NCBI GenBank assembly: GCA_017452035.1
Contig: JAFTNE010000035.1
Span: forward strand, 1-8,613
From: Clostridia bacterium
GTDB taxonomy: Bacteria > Bacillota > Clostridia > Christensenellales > CAG-314
DNA: 8,613 nt
Direction: 5' to 3'
A program made the position numbers and the translations under genes. Positions 1 through 5,585 of the stretch are shown here, piece by piece. Below the pieces are notes generated by a model, which was not told where the DNA came from, searched no databases, and was given only the letters and a program-made list of their open reading frames with translations. The stretch's first letter is position 1, and the number at the start of each line of letters is the position of its first letter.

Positions 1-451
1 TGAGGGCGTTGACGTCCACCGTTACATCGGGATAAAAGTTGTTTGTGGATGCTACAAACTGCTCGTAAGGCGTCATGGATGTTTTGGGCAAGGTTTGCAT
101 GTATGCTACCAATGAATCACACAAAAGGGCACTACCAAGATGCGCCCTTGCCACCTCAAAATAGCTTTGCTCTCTTTTGACAAGTAGACACGCCACCTCT
201 TGCAAGGAAAGTTGTTGCAGTGCAAAACTATCGTTTGCCAACTTTTGCAACTTGTGAGAAACACACTTACCACCAAAGTTCAGCAGTAACCACCACTCCC
301 CTTCCGTTTTGACGTCGGCATTGGTAACAAATACCGTTACCGTTGTTTGGTTGGCAGAGTTGACCAGTTTGACCATTCCACACAGTTGCTTGCCCTGCTC
401 GGCAAAACGACTATTTGTTTGTTGCAAAATTAGTATACGCTTGCAATACAT
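1..451 (-). CDS. Unrecognised hypothetical protein, N-terminal 150 residues, cut by window edge
   Basis: An open frame runs leftwards from an ATG at 451 and is still open at the window edge, so the C-terminus is missing. I chose this ATG because GAGGTGG (457-463) lies five bases upstream. An in-frame ATG at 481 would add ten residues but has no ribosome binding site. The visible protein starts MYCKRILILQ and has a probable beta-rich N-terminal part (residues 3-60, ending GEWWLLLNFG). A mixed helical stretch rich in Leu and Gln follows (65-120), then a segment with TPYEQFVAS (127-135). There is no signal peptide and no membrane span. The opening 'KRILILQ...GKQLCGMVKL' loosely recalls uncharacterised clostridial proteins, but I cannot name a family. 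Codon use matches the neighbours, which supports a real gene. Function unknown. Confidence 0.72.
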   Translation of the reverse strand, partial: MYCKRILILQQTNSRFAEQGKQLCGMVKLVNSANQTTVTVFVTNADVKTEGEWWLLLNFGGKCVSHKLQKLANDSFALQQLSLQEVACLLVKREQSYFEVARAHLGSALLCDSLVAYMQTLPKTSMTPYEQFVASTNNFYPDVTVDVNAL

Positions 452-456
452 ATTGC

Positions 457-463
457 CACCTCG
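457..463 (-). promoter_or_regulatory. Ribosome binding site deciding the start of the left-edge gene
   Basis: On the minus strand GAGGTGG sits five bases before the ATG at 451. The alternative in-frame ATG at 481 is preceded by TGGTGTACA, which has no Shine-Dalgarno character. This site therefore decides the start. Confidence 0.65.
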
Positions 464-522
464 ACACGTAGTTTGCGACATTGTACACCATACACTTGCG
501 CAAAAAATCTACCATGTTGACG

Positions 523-547
523 AAAATTGCAACAAATATGCAAAAAC
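523..547. repeat. 25-bp direct repeat, copy 1
   Basis: These 25 bases are identical to 705-729. The copy lies in the leader of the left-edge gene and contains TTGCAACAAATATGC. It starts 157 bases before the second copy and the GC-rich hairpin lies between them. It may be an interspersed element or a local duplication; the sequence alone cannot tell which. Confidence 0.8.
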
Positions 548-562
548 ACTACAATTCAATTT

Positions 563-578
563 ATTGCAAAATTGCAAA
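563..578. repeat. Tandem duplicate ATTGCAAA
   Basis: ATTGCAAA occurs twice head to tail (563-570 and 571-578), immediately left of a 16-base palindrome. TTGCAA is self-complementary, so this could be a pair of protein-binding half-sites, but such words are common in this AT-rich gap and no regulator can be named. Confidence 0.45.
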
Positions 579-594
579 TTGTAATAAATTACAA
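579..594. promoter_or_regulatory. Perfect AT-rich palindrome, possible operator
   Basis: TTGTAAT-AA-ATTACAA is a perfect inverted repeat with 7-bp arms and a 2-base centre. The centre is too short for an RNA hairpin loop, so a dimeric DNA-binding protein is the likelier use if it is functional. It is 128 bases upstream of the left-edge gene. No family-specific operator consensus matches. Confidence 0.35.
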
Positions 595-630
595 AAAAAC
601 AACTACACATGGTTTAAAATGCCATTTAAC

Positions 631-649
631 GGGAGGGGCAACCCCTCCC
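631..649. repeat. GC-rich perfect hairpin, probable dispersed intergenic repeat
   Basis: GGGAGGGGCAACCCCTCCC forms an 8-bp all-matched stem with a 3-base loop and stands out sharply from its AT-rich surroundings. No T-tract follows on either strand, so it is not a classical intrinsic terminator. Similar GGGAGGGG/CCCCTCCC hairpins recur between genes in many uncultured clostridial genomes (from memory, not checked), which suggests a repetitive extragenic palindrome. Confidence 0.6.
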
Positions 650-704
650 TTACAATACTAACATTACCACTGTTGAGATATATTGGAATGAAAAAATAGA
701 AAGA

Positions 705-729
705 AAAATTGCAACAAATATGCAAAAAC
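705..729. repeat. 25-bp direct repeat, copy 2
   Basis: This is identical to 523-547. Its right end (724-729) overlaps the T-tract and stem base of the methyltransferase terminator, so part of the repeated word is terminator tail on the minus strand. Confidence 0.8.
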
Positions 730-751
730 CTCTCGGCATTGCGAGAGGTTT
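724..751 (-). terminator. Intrinsic terminator of the methyltransferase gene
   Basis: On the minus strand a 10-bp stem AAACCTCTCG/CGAGAGGTTT (726-735 with 742-751) with a 6-base loop runs into TTTTT, then GCATATTTG. It starts 47 bases after the stop codon of the gene at 799. On the plus strand the stem is followed by TTTGTTTTG, so weak termination in that direction is also possible. Confidence 0.88.
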
Positions 752-798
752 GTTTTGTTAGTATTTATTGTTACGCTATTTAACATTATTACACTGCC

Positions 799-1917
799 CT
801 ACTTTGTTGGTTTTGGGCCGTTGAAGGTGTAAAAAGAGCATTTGATATCGGCATTGTAGAAGTAGCGTTTTTTGTCGGCACGTCTGCCAAAATCGCGCTC
901 AAAATCTTGATAGGGCGACAAAAAGTAGAAGTTCCATTTGTCCAATTTGCGATACAGCATGCCCATATCCTTGGCAATTTGCTTAACTTCGGCCATGTTG
1001 CCAATACGTTCGCCATAGGGTGGGTTGCTGATGTTTACACCAAAGCTACTTTTGGTAATAAACTCGTTGGCATTGCGCAGGTTGAACTTGACGTACTTAT
1101 CCACACCTGCTTGCTTTGCATGGAAGTTGGCAATTTCGATGGCCTTTGGGTTGATATCTCCACCAATGATGCTAAGTGGCCTGTCAACACGGATGTCGTT
1201 TGCCTCTTCAAGAGCAAGGTCGTAGGCGTCGTCATCCACGCAACCCCACTGCATAAAGGCAAAATCTCGGTCCATACCGGGGGCAATTTTTAGTGCCTTC
1301 ATTGCTGCCTCGATAGGTAAAGTTCCACTACCACAAAACAGGTCGGTAAACATTTTGTCGGGGTTCCAAACGGACAAGTCAATCAATGCAGCCGCAGTTG
1401 TTTCCCTCAATGGCGCAGTGTAGTTCAGCGTGCGATATCCACGCTTGTGTAGACCTACGCCAGTGGTATCCAAATTGACGGAAACAACGTCGTTAGTGAT
1501 GTCCAGCTCCACCTTGTACTCGGCACCACTTTCCACAACCAGTCCGTACTTTTGTTGCAGTACCGAAACAATGGCCTTTTTACCAATGGCTTGGATGGAG
1601 TGATGGGCAAAAAGCTTGCTACCAATACTTTTGGTAACTACAACCACTTTGCCATTTTTGTCGATGATGTCCTCCCAGTGAATTTTTGCAACACCTTCAA
1701 AAAGCATATCGAAGGTGGTTGCTTGGAAGGTTGCAAGACGAAGTAGAACCCTTTCGCCACTGCGAAGAAACACGTTTAGACGGGCAACGTCACGCCAAGT
1801 GCAGTTTTCCACCACTATACGACCGTTAATTGCAGGACAGTCGCCATAGCCAAGCATATAAAGTTGTCTTTTGACTACTGCTTCGACACCAGTAGCGCAC
1901 GGAATAAGAAGTGTCAT
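799..1917 (-). CDS. THUMP-domain class I SAM-dependent RNA methyltransferase (YpsC/RlmL-N family)
   Basis: The 372-residue product matches the YpsC/RlmL N-domain family of guanine-N2 RNA methyltransferases, which modify rRNA in the cytoplasm using S-adenosylmethionine. A short N-terminal segment with GVEAVVKRQL (10-19) leads into a THUMP RNA-binding domain at about 45-155. HKRGYR (157-162) and APLRETTAAAL (168-178) are family hallmarks just before the Rossmann fold. SAM-binding motif I is DLFCGSGTLPIEAA (192-205), the acidic ribose-binding motif is GGDINP (252-257), and the catalytic motif is NPPYGER (298-304), typical of base-amino methylation. The length is normal for the single-domain form. 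The exact target base is an inference from homologues. The ATG at 1917 fits the family N-terminus but has no visible Shine-Dalgarno. It lies 88 bases after the peptidase gene with no terminator between, so co-transcription is possible. Confidence 0.94.
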   Translation of the reverse strand: MTLLIPCATGVEAVVKRQLYMLGYGDCPAINGRIVVENCTWRDVARLNVFLRSGERVLLRLATFQATTFDMLFEGVAKIHWEDIIDKNGKVVVVTKSIGSKLFAHHSIQAIGKKAIVSVLQQKYGLVVESGAEYKVELDITNDVVSVNLDTTGVGLHKRGYRTLNYTAPLRETTAAALIDLSVWNPDKMFTDLFCGSGTLPIEAAMKALKIAPGMDRDFAFMQWGCVDDDAYDLALEEANDIRVDRPLSIIGGDINPKAIEIANFHAKQAGVDKYVKFNLRNANEFITKSSFGVNISNPPYGERIGNMAEVKQIAKDMGMLYRKLDKWNFYFLSPYQDFERDFGRRADKKRYFYNADIKCSFYTFNGPKPTK

Positions 1918-2005
1918 ACGTTGGTTGTTTTGAGATATGTGTTGATAGCTGTAACAGTTGTTTGCTGTGTGTTTGTTTTTAAAAATTGATACTGACGTGT
2001 TTGAA

Positions 2006-3490
2006 CTATTTTAGATACTTATTTACAAGGTAATCTACGTAGTACTTGGCATCAAAATCTTCGCCAATGGCAAGGCGCAAAATTTGGTCGGGGTACATAC
2101 TTGAACCATACTTGTGAATATGCTCTTTGAGCCAGTCGTTTACCTTTTGTGTGTTTCCACTTGCAAGGCTTTGGGCAATGTCAAAATCTTTGTTCATGTG
2201 GTAATACAGTTGTGATGCAATGGCAGAGCCAAGGGCGTATGTGGGGAAGTAACCAAAACTACCACCTGCCCAGTGCATATCTTGCAAAACGCCCAAAACG
2301 TCCGTTGGAGGAGTAATACCAAAGTACTCGGTAAACTTTTCGTTCCAATATTTGGGCAAATCTTTTACTTGAAGTTGGCCAGTAATAAGTAGCTTTTCAA
2401 TTTCGTAACGGAGCATTACGTGAAGTGGGTAGGTCAACTCGTCTGCCTCGGTGCGTACAAAACTGCGCTCTGCACGGTTGACGTAGGCAACAAAATCTTG
2501 CACTGTTACGTCATCCAACTGTGGAGCAAAAATTTGTTGAAGTTTTGCAAAATGTACTTGCCAAAACTCTAAACTTCTGCCAATCAGGTTTTCGTAAAAG
2601 CGCGATTGACTTTCGTGCATACCAAGACTTGCGCCACCACTGCAAAACGTGCCGTTTAGGGCCTTGTCGCCCTGTTGCTCATACAGTGCGTGGCCTGTTT
2701 CGTGAATTACCGAGAAAATGGAAGAAATCAAAAGGTCTTCGTGGTAGAAGTTTGTGATACGAACGTCTTCGGTGCCAAAGTTGGTGGTAAATGGATGGGC
2801 ACTTTCTGCCATGATACCACGAGATTTGTCAAAGCAAAGCACGTCGCGAAGGTACTCGCAAAACTCCACTTGCTTGGATTTGTCCCAAACTTGGTTTGCC
2901 CAAGCAGGGATGGGTGCAGGGTTTTCGGTAACCTTTTTTACCACCGGAACAAGTTTTTCGCGAAGAAGGTGGAAAAACGCATCATACTTGGCTTGGTTGT
3001 AGTTGGGTTCGTACATATCCAACAAAACGTCGTAGCCATTGAGTTTGTCGGTGGCAAGCCAAACGGTTTGCTTGCGAACGTAGTCGACAATTTTTTCCAG
3101 ATAAGGACGGAACAGTTCAAAGTCGTTATCGCGTTTTGCGCGTACGTAGATGGGGTAGGCCTCCGACATAAGTTGACTGTAAGCTACGTACTCGTCGGCA
3201 GGAATTTTTTTGGTTTCTTGGATGTTTTTGTAGGTAACTTCAATTTCGTGCGCCAAAACAGCGTCCAATTGGTCTTTGTGTGCATACAATGTTTCTACGG
3301 CGTTTTCAAAGCGAGCATCCGTCATAAGTTCGTAACTGTAAGCAGAAAGCACACCCATTTGGTCGGCATTTGCCATGACGCTTTGTTCGGTGGCTTGTGT
3401 TTCGTGATCCCACGAAATGAGAAAACCTGCGTATTGTTGTGCCAAGATTTTTTTGCGTTGTTCAATGTAAAATTGCAATGCTTGTTGCAT
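2006..3490 (-). CDS. M32 family metallocarboxypeptidase (carboxypeptidase Taq type)
   Basis: This 494-residue cytoplasmic zinc carboxypeptidase removes C-terminal amino acids from peptides. All M32 signatures are present: HPF (232-234), DVRIT (242-246), the HEXXH zinc motif HETGH (263-267), HESQSR carrying the third zinc ligand Glu293 (292-297), VRTEADELTYPLH (345-357) and GYFPTYALG (413-421). The length is normal and there is no signal peptide. An ATG at 3520 would extend the frame by ten residues (MQPLAQRSII), but that stretch encodes the ribosome binding site AAAGGAG (3498-3504) seven bases before the ATG at 3490, so 3490 is the true start. Its leader carries a palindrome next to the ribosome binding site. 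It is probably a housekeeping peptide-recycling enzyme; specificity cannot be read from sequence. Confidence 0.96.
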   Translation of the reverse strand: MQQALQFYIEQRKKILAQQYAGFLISWDHETQATEQSVMANADQMGVLSAYSYELMTDARFENAVETLYAHKDQLDAVLAHEIEVTYKNIQETKKIPADEYVAYSQLMSEAYPIYVRAKRDNDFELFRPYLEKIVDYVRKQTVWLATDKLNGYDVLLDMYEPNYNQAKYDAFFHLLREKLVPVVKKVTENPAPIPAWANQVWDKSKQVEFCEYLRDVLCFDKSRGIMAESAHPFTTNFGTEDVRITNFYHEDLLISSIFSVIHETGHALYEQQGDKALNGTFCSGGASLGMHESQSRFYENLIGRSLEFWQVHFAKLQQIFAPQLDDVTVQDFVAYVNRAERSFVRTEADELTYPLHVMLRYEIEKLLITGQLQVKDLPKYWNEKFTEYFGITPPTDVLGVLQDMHWAGGSFGYFPTYALGSAIASQLYYHMNKDFDIAQSLASGNTQKVNDWLKEHIHKYGSSMYPDQILRLAIGEDFDAKYYVDYLVNKYLK

Positions 3491-3497
3491 GATGATA

Positions 3498-3504
3498 CTC
3501 CTTT
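3498..3504 (-). promoter_or_regulatory. Ribosome binding site deciding the M32 peptidase start
   Basis: AAAGGAG lies seven bases before the ATG at 3490 and inside the longer in-frame ORF from 3520. It fixes translation start at 3490 rather than 3520. Confidence 0.88.
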
Positions 3505-3520
3505 GTGCAAGTGGTTGCAC
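3505..3520 (-). promoter_or_regulatory. Palindrome in the M32 leader, abutting its ribosome binding site
   Basis: Read on the plus strand, GTGCAA-GTGG-TTGCAC is a perfect 6-bp inverted repeat with a 4-base centre, directly adjacent to AAAGGAG. It could form a small leader hairpin or be an operator. A near-identical motif with two one-base insertions lies just downstream of the pyruvate kinase promoter (4091-4108). Confidence 0.45.
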
Positions 3521-3530
3521 GTTTATGTTA

Positions 3531-3559
3531 GCAATACTTTACCACAGTTTGTGGCAAAA
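3531..3559 (-). promoter_or_regulatory. Weak candidate promoter for the M32 peptidase
   Basis: On the minus strand TTGTAT and TAAAGT are separated by 17 bases. Each hexamer matches the sigma-A consensus only partly (TTG kept in the -35, four of six in the -10). The predicted start falls shortly before the 3505-3520 palindrome. I saw no better candidate in the gap, but confidence is low. Confidence 0.3.
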
Positions 3560-3597
3560 TACAATGATTTGAAATAATATTGCCTATTTAATAACGG

Positions 3598-3652
3598 ACG
3601 AGCAAAGCTCGTTAGCACTATCCTATCGTGACAGCTCTCCCAAATGGCGAGC
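3598..3652. repeat. Two-hairpin intergenic element, possible dispersed repeat
   Basis: A perfect hairpin ACGAGC-AAA-GCTCGT (3598-3612) is followed 21 bases later by an imperfect one, GCTCTCC-CAAAT-GGCGAGC (3634-3652, one T/C mismatch). Neither has an adjoining T-tract. The second half resembles the GGCTCCCC...GGGGAGCTGTC elements found between genes in many gut Clostridia (from memory), so this may be a decayed copy. It lies between the ferredoxin terminator and the M32 leader, in a 256-base gap with no gene. Confidence 0.45.
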
Positions 3653-3697
3653 CTGTGTTTAAGTTAGCAAAAAGCAAACAAAACTTGTGAGCAAGAC

Positions 3698-3730
3698 AAA
3701 AAAAATAGCCCGTGGCTTGAAGTCACGGGC
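3698..3730 (-). terminator. Intrinsic terminator of the ferredoxin gene
   Basis: On the minus strand GCCCGTGACT-TCA-AGCCACGGGC forms a 10-bp stem with one wobble (G-T) pair and a 3-base loop (3708-3730). TA and then a run of eight T's (3698-3705) follow. It begins 16 bases after the ferredoxin stop codon and is a textbook rho-independent terminator. Confidence 0.95.
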
Positions 3731-3746
3731 GTGATAAGGTTTGTGT

Positions 3747-3917
3747 TTACGCTTCTTCGATAGCGCCAACAGGACATTGTTCTGCGCAAGCACCACAATC
3801 TACGCAAAGATCAGCTGCGATATCGTATTTTCCATCGCCTTCGCTAATAGCGTCGCAAGGACATACGCTTTGGCAACCACCACATGCAATACAATCGTTA
3901 GTAATTTTGTGAGCCAT
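3747..3917 (-). CDS. 2[4Fe-4S] bacterial-type ferredoxin
   Basis: This small (56-residue) acidic cytoplasmic electron carrier has two Cys motifs: C9-x2-C12-x2-C15-x3-C19-P and C38-x2-C41-x2-C44-x3-C48-P. In clostridial ferredoxins the first three cysteines of one motif pair with the last of the other, giving two low-potential [4Fe-4S] clusters. There is one extra cysteine, Cys21, next to the first motif. Length and the near two-fold symmetry are normal for the family. The in-frame ATG at 3941 is rejected because AAGGAG (3927-3932) sits nine bases before the ATG at 3917. The gene has its own promoter and terminator, so it is probably monocistronic. Likely partners are pyruvate:ferredoxin oxidoreductase and hydrogenase, but neither is in the window. 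It is divergent from pyruvate kinase. Confidence 0.97.
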   Translation of the reverse strand: MAHKITNDCIACGGCQSVCPCDAISEGDGKYDIAADLCVDCGACAEQCPVGAIEEA

Positions 3918-3954
3918 AGTCTTTTTCTCCTTTTCCCTCAATTAGGGTAACTTA

Positions 3955-3983
3955 ATTATATACTTGTTATCAAAATTTGTCTA
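3955..3983 (-). promoter_or_regulatory. Sigma-A promoter of the ferredoxin gene
   Basis: On the minus strand TAGACA (3978-3983) is separated by exactly 17 bases from a perfect TATAAT (3955-3960). The predicted start is near 3948, giving a leader of about 30 bases that contains AAGGAG. Confidence 0.85.
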
Positions 3984-4050
3984 CCATTTTACGCCGTAAA
4001 ATTGCATTTTGCCCCTTAAAAAACTTTTTAGCAAATTTGGTGTCACTCTA

Positions 4051-4079
4051 TTTACAAATATTGACAATAGGTATATAAT
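4051..4079 (+). promoter_or_regulatory. Sigma-A promoter of pyruvate kinase
   Basis: TTTACA (4051-4056), a 17-base spacer and a perfect TATAAT (4074-4079) form the promoter. A perfect TTGACA at 4061-4066 lies only seven bases before the -10 and is too close to act as its -35. The predicted start near 4086 gives a leader of about 63 bases ending in GGAGG (4138-4142), six bases before the ATG. Confidence 0.87.
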
Positions 4080-4090
4080 TGTTGTAGTAG

Positions 4091-4108
4091 GTGGCAAGTG
4101 GTTTGCAC
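4091..4108 (+). promoter_or_regulatory. Bulged palindrome just downstream of the pyk promoter, candidate operator
   Basis: GTGGCAAGTGGTTTGCAC can pair GTG(G)CAA with TTGCAC around a GTGGT loop. It begins about five bases after the predicted transcription start, where a repressor would block RNA polymerase. The M32 leader has the same motif without the two inserted bases (3505-3520). No known operator consensus (cre, Rex) fits. Confidence 0.35.
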
Positions 4109-4148
4109 ACTTTGACACCATTGGAAAGATAATTTTTGGAGGTTTTGT

Positions 4149-5570
4149 ATGAGAAAAACCAAAATAGTTTGTACTCTTGGCCCTGCCAGCAGCACCTACG
4201 ACCAAATCAAAAAAATGGCCCTTGCTGGCATGAACGTTGCTCGTATCAACATGAGTCACGGAACTTACGCCGAACATCAATCAAAAATTGACAACGTCAA
4301 AAAGGTAAGACGTAGCCTTGGTATGCCAATACCCATCATGATTGATACCAAAGGCCCCGAAGTGCGTATTGGCACTTTTGAAAATGGCCAAGTAGAAATT
4401 GTTGAAGGGCAAAACTTCGACTTTGTTTGCCAAGACGTTGTAGGCGACAACACCAAAGTTAGTGTTACTTACAAAGATTTGTACAAAGATATTGTTGTTG
4501 GTGGCAAACTTTTGCTCAACGATGGTTTGCTTGTATTTGAAATTGTTGGTATCGAAGACACCACCATCCACGCTGTTGCCGAAAACGGTGGTATGCTTTC
4601 CGACCGTAAAGGCTTGTTTGCACCAAACGTAAAACTCAACATGCCATTTTTGTCCGAACAAGACAAAAAGGACTTGGAGTTTGGTATCAAAAACGGCGCA
4701 GAACTTTACGCTGCAAGCTTTGTTCAAGATGCTGACAGCATCCTTCAAATACGCGATTACCTTCGTTCTCATGGTAGCAAAGATAGTTGCATCATTGCAA
4801 AAATTGAAAGTCAAAGTGGCGTAACCAACCTTGACGAAATCATTGCAGTAAGTGATGGTATCATGGTTGCACGTGGTGACTTGGGTGTAGAAATGCCCTA
4901 CGAAAAGTTGCCAGCATTGCAAAAGATGATTATTACACGCGCGCGTATGCAAGGTAAGTTTGTTATCACTGCTACCGAAATGTTGGAAAGCATGATTACA
5001 AAACTTCGCCCCACTCGTGCCGAAATTGTAGACGTTGCCAACGCTGTGTTTGACGGAAGTAGCTGTGTTATGCTCAGTGGCGAAAGCGCAGTAGGTATCA
5101 ACCCTCCAAACACCATTGCTACAATGGTACGTATCTGCGAAGAGGCAGAAAACAACGTAGACTACAAAAATATGTATGCAACAAGTCCATTTACTTTGAT
5201 GGACTCCACCGACGCCATTAGCCACGCAACAGTTTCCACGTCATTTGACATTGGCGCAAAGGCAATTGTTGTGTACACTGCAAGTGGCTCCAGCGCGCGC
5301 ATGGTATCACGTTTTAGACCAAGCATGCCCATTGTTGCAATGACAACCACCGACAGAATTTACCACCAACTTTCCACAAGCTGGGGTATTATCCCCGTGA
5401 TTAGCCCAATTTTTGAAAACAGTGACGATATGCTCAAACATGCCGAAGAAACTGTACTCAAAATGGGACTTGCAAAACCAGGGGACAACATTGTTATTAC
5501 TGCTGGACTTCCACTTGGCTCAAAGGTTTGCACAAACCTTATCAAAGTTTCCACATTGGAAGAAGAATAA
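4149..5570 (+). CDS. pyk: Pyruvate kinase
   Basis: It catalyses the last ATP-forming step of glycolysis, phosphoenolpyruvate plus ADP to pyruvate plus ATP, in the cytoplasm. The 473 residues match the standard bacterial length without the extra C-terminal PEP-utilising domain of Bacillus enzymes. Visible motifs are KTKIVCTLGPAS (3-14), ARINMSHG (31-38), DTKGPEVR (66-73), the active-site signature IIAKIES with Lys218 and Glu220, the metal-binding stretch ARGDLGVE (241-248) and TATEMLESM (274-282). The A domain is interrupted by the B domain at about 72-165. The C domain starts near 340, with TASGSSA (377-383) at the usual effector phosphate loop. Glu71 of KGPE is the residue type of K+-dependent enzymes. 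It ends with tandem TAA TAG and a strong terminator. It is monocistronic, with its own promoter and GGAGG. Confidence 0.99.
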   Translation: MRKTKIVCTLGPASSTYDQIKKMALAGMNVARINMSHGTYAEHQSKIDNVKKVRRSLGMPIPIMIDTKGPEVRIGTFENGQVEIVEGQNFDFVCQDVVGDNTKVSVTYKDLYKDIVVGGKLLLNDGLLVFEIVGIEDTTIHAVAENGGMLSDRKGLFAPNVKLNMPFLSEQDKKDLEFGIKNGAELYAASFVQDADSILQIRDYLRSHGSKDSCIIAKIESQSGVTNLDEIIAVSDGIMVARGDLGVEMPYEKLPALQKMIITRARMQGKFVITATEMLESMITKLRPTRAEIVDVANAVFDGSSCVMLSGESAVGINPPNTIATMVRICEEAENNVDYKNMYATSPFTLMDSTDAISHATVSTSFDIGAKAIVVYTASGSSARMVSRFRPSMPIVAMTTTDRIYHQLSTSWGIIPVISPIFENSDDMLKHAEETVLKMGLAKPGDNIVITAGLPLGSKVCTNLIKVSTLEEE

Positions 5571-5585
5571 TAGCGTTACAATTAC

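Larger units (their letters stand above)
452..798. other. Intergenic region with repeats, hairpin and terminator
   Basis: This 347-base gap has no credible gene. It holds the leader of the left-edge gene, an AT-rich stretch with a tandem ATTGCAAA and a palindrome (563-594), a GC-rich hairpin (631-649), two copies of a 25-bp direct repeat (523-547, 705-729) and the methyltransferase terminator (724-751). A 72-codon plus-strand frame across it gets its GRGNPSL segment from translating the hairpin, has no ribosome binding site, and is rejected. I could not find a convincing minus-strand promoter for the left-edge gene. TTGCAA-like hexamers are present but no good TATAAT is correctly spaced. Confidence 0.7.

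Noticed and set aside
309..584. 91-codon plus-strand frame at the left edge
   Set aside because: It is antisense to the left-edge gene, which has a good ribosome binding site and neighbour-like codon use. The frame runs out into the repeat region.
481..699. 72-codon plus-strand frame in the left intergenic region
   Set aside because: It has no ribosome binding site, its composition follows the AT-rich non-coding DNA, and part of the peptide is a translation of the GC-rich hairpin.
2675..3577. 300-codon plus-strand frame opposite the M32 peptidase
   Set aside because: It is a shadow of a strongly supported gene on the other strand. TTA, CTA and TCA codons are rare in the real gene, which leaves few stops in this antisense frame.
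3935..3947. CCCT-CAATT-AGGG inverted repeat in the ferredoxin leader
   Set aside because: The arms are only four bases long and AT-rich words like this are expected by chance.
4281..5225. 314-codon minus-strand frame opposite pyruvate kinase
   Set aside because: It is a shadow of pyk, caused by the same codon bias. The protein is low-complexity, rich in Phe, Asn, Cys and His, with no recognisable domain and no ribosome binding site.
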